Positions 33,098-44,123 are shown, counted from the stretch's first letter. The stretch is DNA of 64,000 bases from Pantoea agglomerans (GCF_021397715.1 NZ_CP090207.1:248001-312000); one strand, 5' to 3'. Numbers and translations: made by a program. The notes: generated from the letters alone by a model not told the origin.

Positions 33098-33374
33098 AAC
33101 TGTTTCTTATTTGTAAATACAGATAAAGAATCTTACGCACCTGCCAGGCGTCATTCAATGCTGAAACCCGCGTCGTTACTGGCTTCGGCGGGCAAAAAGA
33201 GGATAATTTCTGAGGTCCGGCGAATGTCGGCGGATGGCAGGGTAAACCGGGCGAAAACTGGCGGGATACTCTAAGAAAGGGCTAAATAAAAGTGACCCCT
33301 CAGCTATTCATCCTGTTATATGGATAAAAAATAGCCTCGGGGTGATATTTTCCGCTGTTATTAACCGCGAGTCA

Positions 33375-34388
33375 TTATTGAGGGTGGGAAGGGCGACCCG
33401 CTTGCGGCATCTGCGGATCGTCTTTGTATTTAGCGGTAGCGATCCAGGCGGCGCAGAACAGCGTCAGGCGGGCGAAGAAATAGAAGAACGCCATCAGGCC
33501 CAGCACGGAACCAAACGCCGCGCCAGACGGAGAGGTTGCCAGCTTGGGCAGCGTCAGCGTCATAACAAACTTAATCACTTCGAAACCCACCGCCGCCAGC
33601 AGCGTGCCGCGGAACAGCGCTTTCTTGCGCGGTTTGTGACGCGGCAGGATCCAGAAAATCCACAGGAACAGCAGATAGTTAGCCAGCACTGAAATAGAAG
33701 TGGCGATAATGGTCATCGCCGGACGCAGCCAGTCGATACCATCCAGCCCCAGCGCGCTGACAATCATCGCCTGTGCCGAACCGGCTACCGAGGTCAGCGA
33801 CAGCGTGATCACCAGCGCCAGCATCAGGCCGGTCAGCGACAGGAAATCGCGGATATAGCGTTTCCAGATTTTCTCTTTATCGTCGGGCTTGCGTTCCCAC
33901 ACGTCGCGCGACTGGGCCCGAATCGCTTCCCGCAGGTTACCCATCCAGTTAAGACCGGAATAGAGCGCCAGCAATAACCCGGTGATCCCCACGGTGGCGC
34001 GCTGCTGAATCGCCGTATTAACGGTATTTTTCAGGGTAGTCGCCAGCGTTGGATCGCTGATGCTGCTGACGATTTTGTTGATGATATCGGTCAGTAGATC
34101 CTGATTCGATGCCAGCACAAAACCCACGGCGGCAAACGAAACCATCAGGATCGGGATCAGCGATAAAAAGGAGAAATAGGTAATCGCGGCACCAAACTGG
34201 CTGCCGAGCCGATCGTTAAAACGGTCGAGCGCGCGGATAAAATGTGCCACCGCCGGTATCGCCTGAAACCACGCGGCAAAGCGCGAAACCTTCACAATCG
34301 ATTGGTCAACAGAATGGTTGCCGGTTTTAATATCGATCAGCGGCTTTGGCGGCTGCGTATCCTGTGGATTTTCCTGCTTGTCTGTCAT
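33375..34388 (-). CDS. yhjD: YihY/BrkB-family inner membrane protein YhjD
   Basis: The protein has 337 residues with about six transmembrane segments and the family motif FGAAITYFSFLSLIPILM. In E. coli, a yhjD mutation suppresses loss of Kdo in lipopolysaccharide, and a transport role has been suggested, but the function is open. The C-terminal tail is hydrophilic. It is flanked by yhjE and a yhjC-like regulator as in E. coli. The 277-bp gap toward yhjE holds an imperfect hairpin (about 33297-33343) and probably the yhjE promoter. Confidence 0.92.
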   Translation of the reverse strand: MTDKQENPQDTQPPKPLIDIKTGNHSVDQSIVKVSRFAAWFQAIPAVAHFIRALDRFNDRLGSQFGAAITYFSFLSLIPILMVSFAAVGFVLASNQDLLTDIINKIVSSISDPTLATTLKNTVNTAIQQRATVGITGLLLALYSGLNWMGNLREAIRAQSRDVWERKPDDKEKIWKRYIRDFLSLTGLMLALVITLSLTSVAGSAQAMIVSALGLDGIDWLRPAMTIIATSISVLANYLLFLWIFWILPRHKPRKKALFRGTLLAAVGFEVIKFVMTLTLPKLATSPSGAAFGSVLGLMAFFYFFARLTLFCAAWIATAKYKDDPQMPQAGRPSHPQ

Positions 34389-34433
34389 AGACCTTCACTG
34401 TCCTGTTTATCATTAAAATCAAAGTATAGCCGG

Positions 34434-35333
34434 TCAGGTGACGTACTCCTGGAGTACCTGACTCAGCCACTCCATAAATACCCGCACCCGTCGGGCGACA
34501 TTGCGCCGGTGCGGATAGAGCAGATGGATCGGCATCGGCCGGGCGGGAAAGTGGTGCAGCACTTCCACCAGTTCACCGCTTTCCAGTAGTTTCTGGATAC
34601 CGATCGCCGGTACCTGAATAATGCCTAACCCGGCCAGACAGGCGGCGCGATAGGTCTCAGTGCTGTTCACCGTCACCACGCCGCCGGTATGCACATAGTG
34701 GCACTGTCTGCCGTCAAAATATTCAAAGCCCGGCGACGGCTGGCCCAGCTGCTGGCTGTAGTGCACCATCGCGTGCTGTGACAACTCCTCCAGCCGGATC
34801 GGTCTGCCGAAGCGCGAAAGGTAGCCAGGACTGGCGCAGTTAATCAAGGAGTAGGTGCCAATTTTTCGTGCGATTAACCCTGAATCTTTGAGCTCACCGA
34901 CCCGAATCACGCAGTCAAATCCCTCACGGATCACATCGACCTGACGATCGCTGCTGCTCAGCTCAATCTCTACGCCCGGATAGTGCTGCAGGAACTCCGG
35001 CAGCCGCGGCAGGATAAAGCCGGTGGCCATCGCTACCGACATATCGACCCGCAGTTTACCGCTGAGCGTGGCGGGATCGTGCTGAAACAGGCTATCCATA
35101 TCGTCAATCATCGACAGCAAATCGAGACAGCGGTCGTAATAGACCAGCCCATCCTGCGTCAGCTGGACCCGGCGGGTGGTGCGATGCAGCAGCCGGGTCG
35201 CCATCTGATTTTCCAGCGCCTGAATCTGCCGGGACACGCTGCCCTTCGGCAAGCCTAAACTCTCTGCGGCGCGGGTGAAACTGCCCATTTCGGCAACCCG
35301 AACAAACACCTGCATTGCGTGAATTTTATCCAT
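34434..35333 (-). CDS. LysR-family regulator, YhjC-like
   Basis: Starting at the ATG at 35333 gives 299 residues, the same length as E. coli YhjC; a GTG three codons upstream is also in frame. The helix-turn-helix is SFTRAAESLGLPKGSVSRQIQALE (about 18-41), and the effector domain has the CrgA/YhjC style (GFDCVIRVGEL, INCASPGYL). Its position beside yhjD and yhjE supports orthology to yhjC. It is divergent from a short-chain dehydrogenase gene, so it may regulate that gene as well as itself. Confidence 0.88.
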   Translation of the reverse strand: MDKIHAMQVFVRVAEMGSFTRAAESLGLPKGSVSRQIQALENQMATRLLHRTTRRVQLTQDGLVYYDRCLDLLSMIDDMDSLFQHDPATLSGKLRVDMSVAMATGFILPRLPEFLQHYPGVEIELSSSDRQVDVIREGFDCVIRVGELKDSGLIARKIGTYSLINCASPGYLSRFGRPIRLEELSQHAMVHYSQQLGQPSPGFEYFDGRQCHYVHTGGVVTVNSTETYRAACLAGLGIIQVPAIGIQKLLESGELVEVLHHFPARPMPIHLLYPHRRNVARRVRVFMEWLSQVLQEYVT

Positions 35334-35448
35334 GTTGTGCACCGATTGTTGTTGTTATTGAAACAGTGATCTCTGTTTCGATCTGTTTATAGATCAATTA
35401 TTCAGGAATATCTTTAAATCCTGTTCAATTTTCCAACAGGTGTGCAAC

Positions 35449-36207
35449 ATGAATCATAAAATTGCGTTAATTACCGGTGCTAACCGCGGTTTAGGCCGCA
35501 ATGGCGCGCTGAAACTGGCTGCCAGAGGCACAGACATCATTCTGACCTATCGCAGTCACGCTGACGAGGCGCAGTCGGTGGTGAAAGAAATTGAGGCGCT
35601 GGGATCGCGCGCGGTCGCGCTGGCGCTGGATGTCGGTGAAACGGGTCAGTTTGACGGCTTTGTCGCGCAGGTTCGTCAGGTACTGGAGCAGCACTGGCAG
35701 CGTGAGCGTTTTGACTATTTAGTGAACAATGCCGGGCATGGTCATTACAAACCCTTCACCGACACCACGGAACAGGAGTTTGACGCGCTGGTTAACGTCC
35801 ATTTCAAAGGGCCCTATTTCCTGACGCAGAAGCTGTTACCGCTGATCAATGATGGCGGGCGCATCCTGAATATCTCCAGCGGTCTGACGCGGCTGGTCTA
35901 TCCAGGCTCCAGCACCTATGCAGCAATGAAAGGAGCGATGGAGGTTCTGACGCGCTATCAGGCGAAAGAGTTGGGCGCACGGCGTATTCGCGTCAATATC
36001 CTGGCGCCGGGTGCGATAGAAACCGACTTCGGCGGTGGCCGGGTGCGCGACACCAAAGAGATTAACGATCAGATCGCTGGCCTGACCGCGCTGGGTCGGG
36101 TCGGATTGCCGGATGACATCGGTGATGCCATCAGCGCGATTCTGAGTGAGGAAACCGGCTGGATTACCGCCCAGCGTATCGAAGCGTCAGGCGGCCAGGC
36201 AATTTAA
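35449..36207 (+). CDS. Short-chain dehydrogenase/reductase
   Basis: This 252-residue classical SDR has the NAD(P) motif TGANRGLG (about 10-17), the structural motif NNAG, the catalytic serine in ISSG and the YxxxK pair in YAAMK (about 160-164). The ATG at 35449 is preferred over an in-frame GTG at 35440. The substrate is unknown. The divergent LysR gene 115 bp away is its likely regulator. Confidence 0.87.
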   Translation: MNHKIALITGANRGLGRNGALKLAARGTDIILTYRSHADEAQSVVKEIEALGSRAVALALDVGETGQFDGFVAQVRQVLEQHWQRERFDYLVNNAGHGHYKPFTDTTEQEFDALVNVHFKGPYFLTQKLLPLINDGGRILNISSGLTRLVYPGSSTYAAMKGAMEVLTRYQAKELGARRIRVNILAPGAIETDFGGGRVRDTKEINDQIAGLTALGRVGLPDDIGDAISAILSEETGWITAQRIEASGGQAI

Positions 36208-36246
36208 ACGCAGACAGCGTCAGCGGGCAGAGCGCCCGCTGACGGA

Positions 36247-37095
36247 TTACAGCGAAAGGGTGCCGTCAATCACCGTTACGGTGGTGCCGCCAATCCAGAT
36301 CTCACCTTCGGCGAAGGTCACCTGAACCCGGCCCGCGCGTTGCAGCACGGTGCCCTGACGCACCCGGTAATCGGTGGTCTGGCCGGCTGCCGCGAAGTAA
36401 CGGGCCAGACAGGCGTTGGCGCTGCCGGTGATTGGATCTTCGGTCAGGCTGCCATATTCAACCAGCAAGCCGCGCACTTCATACTGCTCCGTTTCGCCCT
36501 GCGGCAGTCGGCCAAACGGCATCACACCCGTCACTCCAGCATGTTTGAGCAGCCGCTGCAGATCGCTGACGTTGGGCTGAAGTGCCAGCACTGCCTCGGC
36601 GCTGACCATCGGCACCAGCAGCCAGCGAATCCCCATATCTACCACCGTCGGGCTTTGGGTGAGATCGAAGGCGTCGCTGTTTAACGCGTTGCTCATTAGC
36701 GCATCCTGCCACGGCGTGATGGTGGCCGCCGGGGCCGCAAACGCCAGCGAGCCGTCTGCACCTATCTTCACCCGGACATGACCAACGCCACACTCCTGCA
36801 CAATTTCCCCCGGCGTACGCGTGGGCCAGCCCGCTTCCAGCAGCGCATGGGCGGTACCCAGCGTCGGATGACCGGCAAACGGCAGTTCGCCCTCAACGGT
36901 AAAAATACGCACCCGATAATCGGCCTGCGCATCCTGAGGCGGCAGCACGAAAGTGGTTTCCGACAGGTTAGTCCAGCGGGCAATGGCCGCCAGCTGACTG
37001 TCGCTTAACCCCTGTGCATCCATAATCACCGCCAGCGGATTGCCGTTAAAGGCGGAGGAGGTAAACACATCGACTTGCTTAAACGCGACCTTCAT
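36247..37095 (-). CDS. PhzF-family isomerase-like protein
   Basis: This 282-residue protein has the diaminopimelate-epimerase-like fold of the PhzF family. N-terminal FTSSAFNGNPLAVIMD, the catalytic glutamate in NLSETTFVL (about residue 46) and GELPFAGHPTLGTAHAL are typical. The ATG at 37095 is chosen because AAGGAG precedes it; a GTG two codons earlier is possible. PhzF proteins in enterobacteria mostly have unknown substrates; there is no phenazine cluster here. It is convergent with the SDR gene. Confidence 0.88.
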   Translation of the reverse strand: MKVAFKQVDVFTSSAFNGNPLAVIMDAQGLSDSQLAAIARWTNLSETTFVLPPQDAQADYRVRIFTVEGELPFAGHPTLGTAHALLEAGWPTRTPGEIVQECGVGHVRVKIGADGSLAFAAPAATITPWQDALMSNALNSDAFDLTQSPTVVDMGIRWLLVPMVSAEAVLALQPNVSDLQRLLKHAGVTGVMPFGRLPQGETEQYEVRGLLVEYGSLTEDPITGSANACLARYFAAAGQTTDYRVRQGTVLQRAGRVQVTFAEGEIWIGGTTVTVIDGTLSL

Positions 37096-37203
37096 TGTCA
37101 CTCCTTGCTTATTGTGGTCTGCATGGCCTTTTCTCTGCCGGATGATTGCTTATAGCAGGTAACAGGGCTATGAATAAGTTAAAGATTTCACTGGAGACTG
37201 TGA

Positions 37204-37827
37204 ATGTTAACCATCCTCGGACGTACCTCTTCTATCAACGTGCGCAAAGTGCTGTGGCTCTGCGATGAGCTGGATCTCGATTACCTGCGGGAAGAGTGGG
37301 GCGATGGCTTCCAGTCGACCCACTCACCTGAATTTATGGCGCTTAACCCGAATGCGATGGTGCCGGTGCTGAAAGATGACGAGCTGGTGATCTGGGAATC
37401 CAACGCCATCCTGCGCTATCTGGCTAACGCCTATGGCGGGGAATGGCTCTACCCGCTCCATCCGCAGTCGCGGGCACCGATCGATCAGTGGATGGACTGG
37501 CAGTCCACCGAACTCAACACCTCATGGCGCTACGCGTTTATGTCACTGGTGCGTCACTCGCCAGCCCATCAGGACCCGCGTCTGCTGGCGGCGGCCTGCA
37601 AAGGCTGGTCGCATACCATGAGCATCCTCAATCAGCAGCTGGAAAAGACCGGTCGCTATGTCGCCGGGCGCAACTTCACCCTGGCGGACATTCCGATTGG
37701 CCTGGCGGTCAACCGCTGGTTTGAAACGCCGCTGGATCATCCCGATTATCCGGCGGTGCGCCACTATTACGAGCGCCTGACCGAGCGCCACGGCTATACC
37801 GTCTGGGGCCGCAACGGTACGCCCTGA
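37204..37827 (+). CDS. Glutathione S-transferase family protein
   Basis: The protein has 207 residues with an N-terminal thioredoxin-like domain (about 1-78, with NPNAMVPVLKDD containing the cis-proline, and WESNAILRYLA as the glutathione-binding ESxAI site) and a C-terminal helical domain (NFTLADIPIG). It resembles E. coli GstB-type enzymes. Its end overlaps the convergent MocR-type gene by 34 bp. The substrate is unknown. Confidence 0.9.
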   Translation: MLTILGRTSSINVRKVLWLCDELDLDYLREEWGDGFQSTHSPEFMALNPNAMVPVLKDDELVIWESNAILRYLANAYGGEWLYPLHPQSRAPIDQWMDWQSTELNTSWRYAFMSLVRHSPAHQDPRLLAAACKGWSHTMSILNQQLEKTGRYVAGRNFTLADIPIGLAVNRWFETPLDHPDYPAVRHYYERLTERHGYTVWGRNGTP

Positions 37828-39281
37828 TCCTCGCCAGACGATAATCCGGCTAACTCGCAGGCTATCTCGCCGGCGCGCCGGATTGCCCAGCTGTAGCGAT
37901 CGTCAAACGGATAGCAGCAGGAGAGGCGCAGCGCATGATTGTAGCGTTCGCTGAGCGAGTAAAGGGCGCCTGGCGTCACGCAAATCTGCTCCTGCAACAG
38001 CCGGTCAAACATCTCGGTGGTATTGACGCCGCCGGGTAACTCCACCCAGAAGACAAAGCCGCCGCGTGGCAGCGTGGCGCGGGTGCCCTGCGGGAAGTGG
38101 CGGGCGATTAAGCCGCGCGCCTGATCCAGGTTGGCGGCATAGCGACGGCGCAGGGTGCGCAGATGGTGATCGTAGCCGCCGTTGGCCAGAAATTCCGCCA
38201 GCGTCTCCGACAGCAGCGCCGACTCCGCCATCGACGACACCGCTTTTAGCCGGGCGATGGCGTCGTGGAAGCGTCCGGCCGCGGTCCAGCCGATACGAAA
38301 ATCGGGTGCCACGGTTTTGGTAAAGCTGGTGCAGTAGATCACCCAGCCGTCGCGATCAAAGGCCTTAACCGCCGGAGAGAGCGGCCAGTCGAACTGCAGT
38401 TCGTCATACAGACCATCCTCAATCAGCGGAACGTGGTAAGTATTCACTAACTTCGCCAGCCGCTTCTTGTTTGCCAGCGACATACAGTAACCCAGCGGAT
38501 TCTGGGCGCTCGGCATGGCGATCAGCGCCTTGATACGCTGCTCCTGTAACAACATCTCCAGCGCATCCAGCGACAGGCCATGCTGTGGATCGGTCGGGAT
38601 TTCCAGCGCCTTCAGCCCCAGCGACGCCAGCAGTGGGAACAGGAAGAAGTAGGTCGGTGACTCCAGTCCGACGCAGTCTCCGGGTTGCGTCACCGCCCGC
38701 AGCGCCAGCTGCAACGCCTCCATGCAGCCGTGGGTCAGGGTGATCTCATCGGCGGTCAGCGTTTGTCCGGCATGCAAGGCCCGCCGCGCGATCTCCTCCC
38801 GTAAGCGCTCACTACCGGGCGGAAGCGCATAGCGCCCGATCATGTTGGGATGACGACGCAGCAGCGCGGCGGTTATCCGGCCAATGCGTGCGGCGGGAAA
38901 CAGTTCGCTGTCCTGCGGGCAGGCCAGCGAAATATTGATGTAGTCGGGATGGTTTTGTGCCGCGAAGACTTTGTCGATCAGGTCGAGCTTTTCACTGCTG
39001 GGATCGCGCACCCTGGCTTTATGCGGATCGTGCCGGGTGACTGCCGGCAATACGCCGCGCACGTAGTAGCCCGACTGTGGACGTGCCTCAATCAGGCCGC
39101 GATCTTCCAGCAACTGCCAGGCGTTCAGCACGGTATTGACGCTGACCTGGTGCGATTGTGCCACGCGCCGGATGGCGGGCAGACGTTTGCCGGGCTTCAG
39201 CGTGCCCTGATGAATCGCCTCAGCGAAGTGGTCTGCCAGCTGCTGATAGAGCCGCTGATCGGGAGAAGGAACAAGGGACAC
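37794..39281 (-). CDS. MocR/PdxR-type GntR regulator with aminotransferase domain
   Basis: The protein has 495 residues when started at the GTG at 39281, which is preceded by GGAGG at the right distance; a TTG at 39308 has no such site. Residues 10-75 form a GntR winged helix (LAQ-type core KRLPAIRRVAQSHQVSVNTVLNAWQ), and the remainder is a fold-type I aminotransferase-like domain with the PLP lysine in SFTKTVAPDFRIGW. It is similar in layout to E. coli YdcR. It is divergent from a LysE-type exporter, a common MocR arrangement, and so probably controls that gene. Confidence 0.88.
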   Translation of the reverse strand: MSLVPSPDQRLYQQLADHFAEAIHQGTLKPGKRLPAIRRVAQSHQVSVNTVLNAWQLLEDRGLIEARPQSGYYVRGVLPAVTRHDPHKARVRDPSSEKLDLIDKVFAAQNHPDYINISLACPQDSELFPAARIGRITAALLRRHPNMIGRYALPPGSERLREEIARRALHAGQTLTADEITLTHGCMEALQLALRAVTQPGDCVGLESPTYFFLFPLLASLGLKALEIPTDPQHGLSLDALEMLLQEQRIKALIAMPSAQNPLGYCMSLANKKRLAKLVNTYHVPLIEDGLYDELQFDWPLSPAVKAFDRDGWVIYCTSFTKTVAPDFRIGWTAAGRFHDAIARLKAVSSMAESALLSETLAEFLANGGYDHHLRTLRRRYAANLDQARGLIARHFPQGTRATLPRGGFVFWVELPGGVNTTEMFDRLLQEQICVTPGALYSLSERYNHALRLSCCYPFDDRYSWAIRRAGEIACELAGLSSGEDQGVPLRPQTV

Positions 39282-39415
39282 AGTCGCCTCCGGATGTGAT
39301 GGGTACAATCTCTGTTAATCGGAACTGTAACCATCACAATAGTGATTTTGTGTCACTGTTACCATTCCTTTTCTCGCCGTAGCATGAAGCTCTGTTGATT
39401 ATCAGGAGTGCCATC

Positions 39416-40003
39416 ATGCTCGATCCCTCTTTTTTCAGTTACGTGACCGTTATGTCCATTACGCCCGGCCCGAATAACCTGTTACTGGCCACCTCCGGGG
39501 TGAATTTCGGCATGCGCCGCACCTTGCCGATGGTGTTTGGCATTCTGGTGGGCTGCGCATTGCAAACGGTGATCGCCGGGGTCGCGCTGGAGGTATTACT
39601 GCACTGGATGGCGGCGATTCGCCTGCCGCTGACGCTGGCAGGCTGTGCCTATCTGTTGTGGCTGTCGTGGAAGATTTTCCGCGCGGCCGCTCCGGAAGAA
39701 CGCAGCAAACCGCAACCCATGACGCTGCTGGGCGGTGCCTGTTTCCAGGCGATTAACCCCAAAGCCTGGCTGATGGCCACCAATGTCGCCCTGTTGTACA
39801 GCGCCAGCAGCGGCGTGCTGGCGGTGATGATCGGCTTTATGCTGCTGAACCTGCCCTGCATTTTGATCTGGGCTGCGCTCGGCGATCGCCTGCGCAGCCA
39901 TCTGCAAATTGCCTGGAAGCGTCAGCTGTTCAACAGCCTGATGGCGTTGTCGCTGGTGGCGACCACCGTCTGGATGCTGACTGACGCCCTGCTGGCCGCT
40001 TAA
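39416..40003 (+). CDS. LysE/RhtB-family amino acid exporter
   Basis: This inner membrane protein has 195 residues and about six transmembrane segments. The family signature near the N-terminus is [20 protein letters not shown]. The ATG at 39416 follows AGGAG. Substrates of the family are amino acids or derivatives; which one is exported here is not known. It is divergent from the MocR-type regulator and its stop overlaps the phosphoketolase stop by four bases. Confidence 0.9.
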   Translation: MLDPSFFSYVTVMSITPGPNNLLLATSGVNFGMRRTLPMVFGILVGCALQTVIAGVALEVLLHWMAAIRLPLTLAGCAYLLWLSWKIFRAAAPEERSKPQPMTLLGGACFQAINPKAWLMATNVALLYSASSGVLAVMIGFMLLNLPCILIWAALGDRLRSHLQIAWKRQLFNSLMALSLVATTVWMLTDALLAA

Positions 40004-42384
40004 TCCGGCGCGCCTGGCGCGGTGGCTGAGGGCCATTTCCAGTTCTGCACCTCCGGCACATCTTCACCGTGCACCCGCACGTAGCGATGGTGTTCCGCGA
40101 TGCGCTCCTGCAGATCGTCCAGCAGCTCAGGATGCGCATCCGCCAGCCCCGGCACGCGCAGGATCGCCTCCTGCGCCAGATGATAACGGTCAAGCTCATT
40201 CAGTACCGTCATATCAAACGGCGTGGTGGTGGTGCCTTCCTCAATAAAGCCGCGTACATGGAAGTTACGGTGATTATTGCGCTGATAGGTCAGGCGATGC
40301 ACCAGCGTCGGATAGCCGTGGAAAGCAAAAATCACCGGCTTATCCTCGGTAAACAGCGCATCAAATTCGTCGTCCGACTTGCCATGCGGATGCTGATCCT
40401 GAGTTTGCAGCGCCATTAAATCGACCACGTTGACCACCCGAATGCGCAGGTCAGGCAGATAGCCGCGCAGCAGATCGACCGCCGCCAGGGTCTCCATGGT
40501 CGGCACATCCCCGGCACAGGCCATCACCACATCCGGTTCTTCATCGTCCGGTGTGGTACCCGCCCAGCGCCATTCTCCCATGCCCGCTTCGCAATGACGA
40601 ATAGCGCTGGCCATATCCAGCCACTGCGGTGCCGGCTGCTTACCGGCCACAATCACGTTAATGCGGTCCCAGGTACGCAGGCAGTGATCGCCCACCCATA
40701 ACAGCGTATTGGCATCGGGCGGCAGGTAGATGCGCACGATATCGGCTTTTTTGTTGGCTACGTGATCGATAAAGCCTGGGTCCTGATGGCTGTAGCCATT
40801 GTGGTCCTGACGCCAGACGTGGGAAGAGAGCAGATAGTTGAGCGAAGAGACCGGTTTACGCCAGCCCAGCTTGCGCGTCACCTTGAGCCACTTGGCGTGC
40901 TGGTTAAACATCGAATCGACGATATGAATAAAGGCTTCATAGCAGTTGAACAGGCCGTGACGGCCGGTCAGCAGATAGCCTTCCAGCCAGCCCTGACACT
41001 GATGTTCACTGAGGATCTCCATCACCCGGCCATCGCGTGCCAGCTGCTCATCGTAAGGTTCTATCGTTTCCAGCCAGGTGCGGCTGGTGGCGTCAAACAC
41101 CGGCGTCAGGCGGTTGGAGGCAGTTTCATCCGGGCCGAACAGGCGGAAGTTATCCTGATTACGCTCGAACAACACCCGCAGGTAGCGACCCAGCTGCTCG
41201 GTGGCCTGCGCCATCTGTGATCCGGGCTCGCCGGTGTCGAAGGCAAATTCAGCGATATCCGGCGTATCCAGTTCACGGCGCAGCAGGCCGCCATTGGCAT
41301 ACGGAGAGGCACCCATGCGCTTATCGCCCTGCGGAGCCAGCGCCTGCAGCTCCGGTTTCAGCCGTCCCTGCTCGTCAAACAGATCGTCAGGCTGATAGCT
41401 GCGCATCCAGGCTTCGAGAATCTGGCGATGCCCTTCATCCTCCCGGCAGGCGGCCACCGGGACCTGATGCGCTCGCCAGAAACCTTCCACTTTTTTGCCA
41501 TCAACGGTTTTCGGGCCGGTCCAGCCTTTGGGGCTACGCAGAATAATCATCGGCCAGCGCGGTATGCCGCTGCTGACCTTGCCCGCGCGCGCCTCACGCT
41601 GAAACGCCGCAATTTTACTGAAGGCGTTATCCAGCGCGTCTGCCATCAGCGGATGCATCTTTTCAGGCTGATCGCCGCTGACGAACAGTGGCTCATAGCC
41701 ATAGCCGCTGAACAGCTGGCGCAGATCCTCATCGCTGCTGCGGCCGAGCAGCGTCGGATTGGCGATCTTGTAGCCGTTGAGATGCAGAATCGGCAGCACC
41801 GCGCCGTCACGCGCCGGATTGAGGAATTTAATCCCGTGCCAGCTGGAGGCCAGCGGGCCGGTTTCCGCTTCACCGTCGCCAATCACGCACGGCACGATCA
41901 GGTCGGGATGGTCAAACGCCGCGCCAAACGCATGTGACAGCGAATAGCCCAGTTCGCCGCCTTCATTAATCGAACCGGGGGTTTCGGGTGCTGCGTGGCT
42001 GGGAATGCCGCCTGGAAAGGAGAACTGCTTAAACAGCCGTTGCATGCCGGCGGCATCCTGGCTGATATGGGGATAAATTTCGCTGTAGCTGCCTTCCAGC
42101 CAGGTATTCGCCACCATGCCGGGACCGCCGTGGCCCGGTCCACAGACGTAGATCAGATTCAGGTCGCGCTGGCGGATAATCCGGTTGAGATGCGCATAAA
42201 TAAAATTCAGCCCTGGTGTGGTACCCCAGTGGCCGAGCAGACGGGGTTTGATGTGCTCCGGCTGCAGCGGTTCACGCAGCAGCGGGTTATCCATCAGGTA
42301 AATTTGTCCGACGGAGAGGTAGTTTGCTGCCCGCCAGTAGCGGTCAAGCAGTTCGAATTCCGGTGCAAGGTTAGGTTGAGACAT
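40000..42384 (-). CDS. Xylulose-5-phosphate/fructose-6-phosphate phosphoketolase
   Basis: This thiamine diphosphate enzyme splits xylulose 5-phosphate (and often fructose 6-phosphate) with inorganic phosphate into acetyl phosphate and an aldose phosphate. The 794 residues match the family. Key motifs are [11 protein letters not shown] near 50, GPGHGGPGM near 83, the thiamine diphosphate motif [11 protein letters not shown] near 170 and [13 protein letters not shown] near 680. It gives a bypass from pentose phosphates to acetyl phosphate. E. coli lacks it, but it occurs in Pantoea and some relatives. No partner acetate kinase is next to it. Confidence 0.95.
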   Translation of the reverse strand: MSQPNLAPEFELLDRYWRAANYLSVGQIYLMDNPLLREPLQPEHIKPRLLGHWGTTPGLNFIYAHLNRIIRQRDLNLIYVCGPGHGGPGMVANTWLEGSYSEIYPHISQDAAGMQRLFKQFSFPGGIPSHAAPETPGSINEGGELGYSLSHAFGAAFDHPDLIVPCVIGDGEAETGPLASSWHGIKFLNPARDGAVLPILHLNGYKIANPTLLGRSSDEDLRQLFSGYGYEPLFVSGDQPEKMHPLMADALDNAFSKIAAFQREARAGKVSSGIPRWPMIILRSPKGWTGPKTVDGKKVEGFWRAHQVPVAACREDEGHRQILEAWMRSYQPDDLFDEQGRLKPELQALAPQGDKRMGASPYANGGLLRRELDTPDIAEFAFDTGEPGSQMAQATEQLGRYLRVLFERNQDNFRLFGPDETASNRLTPVFDATSRTWLETIEPYDEQLARDGRVMEILSEHQCQGWLEGYLLTGRHGLFNCYEAFIHIVDSMFNQHAKWLKVTRKLGWRKPVSSLNYLLSSHVWRQDHNGYSHQDPGFIDHVANKKADIVRIYLPPDANTLLWVGDHCLRTWDRINVIVAGKQPAPQWLDMASAIRHCEAGMGEWRWAGTTPDDEEPDVVMACAGDVPTMETLAAVDLLRGYLPDLRIRVVNVVDLMALQTQDQHPHGKSDDEFDALFTEDKPVIFAFHGYPTLVHRLTYQRNNHRNFHVRGFIEEGTTTTPFDMTVLNELDRYHLAQEAILRVPGLADAHPELLDDLQERIAEHHRYVRVHGEDVPEVQNWKWPSATAPGAPD

Positions 42385-42470
42385 GCCGTTTCCTTCTGAA
42401 AGTTCAGCTAAACGATCTCTTAACCCTAATAGAGAATAGGGCAGTCAACCAGGCAAGAGGCAAACAAAAA

Positions 42471-42489
42471 GGCCCCGCAGTGCGGGGCC
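42471..42489 (-). terminator. mqo terminator
   Basis: The GGCCCCGCA/TGCGGGGCC stem is followed on the minus strand by TTTTTGTTTG, about 20 bp after the mqo stop. Confidence 0.9.
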
Positions 42490-42509
42490 TGGATTAAGCA
42501 GAGAGGAAA

Positions 42510-44123
42510 CTACTTGCCGACAACAAAGGCGGTTTCACGCCCTTCGTCGTTGGCCGCCATTGGCGTCACCGGCGTGTAATCGAGCTGCAGAATGCGGCTG
42601 GTTTCGGCTAACACTTTCTCGGTCAGCGCCACGTCGCCATTCAGCTTGCGTCCCCAGGATGGGATAACGGCCCGGATTTTATTTTGCCATTCCGGCGAAG
42701 CCATCTGCTCAGGACAGATTTTATGCAGCAGTTCCAGCATGATCGGGGCAGCCGTTGAAGCACCTGGCGAAGCACCCAGCAGCGCTGAGATCGAACCATC
42801 CTGCGAGGCGACCACTTCGGTACCCAGCCGCAGTACCGCGCCCTCTTTCTCATCTTTTTTGATGATCTGCACGCGCTGACCAGCAGTGACTAAACGCCAG
42901 TCTTCCTGCTTCGCCTGCGGCACATAGGCGCGTAGCGCATCCATCCGATCGCGATCGCTTTGCAGCACCTGATCCATCAGGTATTTCACCAGATCAAAAC
43001 TTTTCAGCCCCACTTTCACCATCGGCAGCATGTTGCTGCTGTTGAGCGAGGTGAACATATCCAGCAGTGAACCCTGCTTGAGGAATTTGGTGGAGAAGGT
43101 AGCAAACGGCCCGAACAGCAGCACCTGTTTGCCATCCAGCACGCGGGTGTCAACGTGCGGTACCGACATCGGCGGTGCGCCGACGCTGGCTTTGCCATAG
43201 ACCTTGGCCATGTGCTGCGCCACCACCTGCGGATTTTCCGTCACCAGGAATGAGCCGCCGACCGGGAAACCGGCATAGCCATTAGCTTCCGGCACGCCCG
43301 CTTTCTGCAACAGCGGCAGCGCCGCGCCGCCTGCACCGATAAAGATATTTCGGGCGGTCAGCGTCCGGCGGGAACCGCTTGCCAGACACTGCAGGGTAAC
43401 CTGCCAGCGGCCATCGCTCAGGCGCGTCAGCTCACGCACTTCCTGGCGCAGACGCAGACGGAAATTGGCTTTCTTCTCTAAGGAGGCGATCAGCTGGCGT
43501 GTGACTTCACCGAAGTTGACGTCGGTCCCCATTTCGGTCCAGGTTGCCGCCACTTTCTGGCTGCGATCGCGGCCATTCATCACCAGCGGGATCCACTTCG
43601 CAATCTGCTGCGGATCTTCGGAGTAGGCCATGCCACGGAACAGCGTGCTTTTCTGCAGCGCCTGGAAGCGTTTGCGCAGGAAGCTGACATTGTCGTCGCC
43701 CCAGACAAAGCTCATGTGCGGCGTGCTGTGAATGAAACTTTTGGGATTGCGCAGATTGCCCTTCTGCACCTGAGAGGCCCAGAACTGACGGGAAATCATA
43801 AAGGATTCGTTGATCGTCACCGCTTTGGAGATGTCGATGCTGCCATCGGCCTGCTGTGGCGTATAGTTCAGCTCAGCCAGCGCGGCATGGCCGGTGCCAG
43901 CATTGTTCCAGCCGTTGGATGATTCTTCTGCCACGCTGTCCAGCCGCTCTACCATTTCGATAGACCAGTCCGGCTCTAATTCCTGCAGCCATGCGCCGAG
44001 AGTGGCGCTCATCACGCCTGCGCCAATCAGCAGCACGTCAACGTCTTTGCGCTCCTGCGCGGTAGTGGTGTCCTTTGCCATGGCACTCATCGCGAGCGCA
44101 AGGTTTATAGCTGAATTGCACAT
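42510..44123 (-). CDS. mqo: Malate:quinone oxidoreductase
   Basis: Mqo is a peripheral membrane FAD enzyme that oxidises malate to oxaloacetate and passes electrons to quinones, an alternative to malate dehydrogenase. It has 537 residues (E. coli 548) and aligns throughout: the FAD motif [14 protein letters not shown] (about 30-43), [14 protein letters not shown], and the C-terminal [14 protein letters not shown]. The N-terminal 20 residues are hydrophobic, as in the E. coli protein. A ribosome site GAGGAG lies about 13 bases before the ATG. Confidence 0.96.
   Translation of the reverse strand: MCNSAINLALAMSAMAKDTTTAQERKDVDVLLIGAGVMSATLGAWLQELEPDWSIEMVERLDSVAEESSNGWNNAGTGHAALAELNYTPQQADGSIDISKAVTINESFMISRQFWASQVQKGNLRNPKSFIHSTPHMSFVWGDDNVSFLRKRFQALQKSTLFRGMAYSEDPQQIAKWIPLVMNGRDRSQKVAATWTEMGTDVNFGEVTRQLIASLEKKANFRLRLRQEVRELTRLSDGRWQVTLQCLASGSRRTLTARNIFIGAGGAALPLLQKAGVPEANGYAGFPVGGSFLVTENPQVVAQHMAKVYGKASVGAPPMSVPHVDTRVLDGKQVLLFGPFATFSTKFLKQGSLLDMFTSLNSSNMLPMVKVGLKSFDLVKYLMDQVLQSDRDRMDALRAYVPQAKQEDWRLVTAGQRVQIIKKDEKEGAVLRLGTEVVASQDGSISALLGASPGASTAAPIMLELLHKICPEQMASPEWQNKIRAVIPSWGRKLNGDVALTEKVLAETSRILQLDYTPVTPMAANDEGRETAFVVGK

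Noticed and set aside
41037..41546. Plus-strand open frames inside the phosphoketolase gene
   Set aside because: They are shadows of the conserved minus-strand gene and have no ribosome site or recognisable domain.
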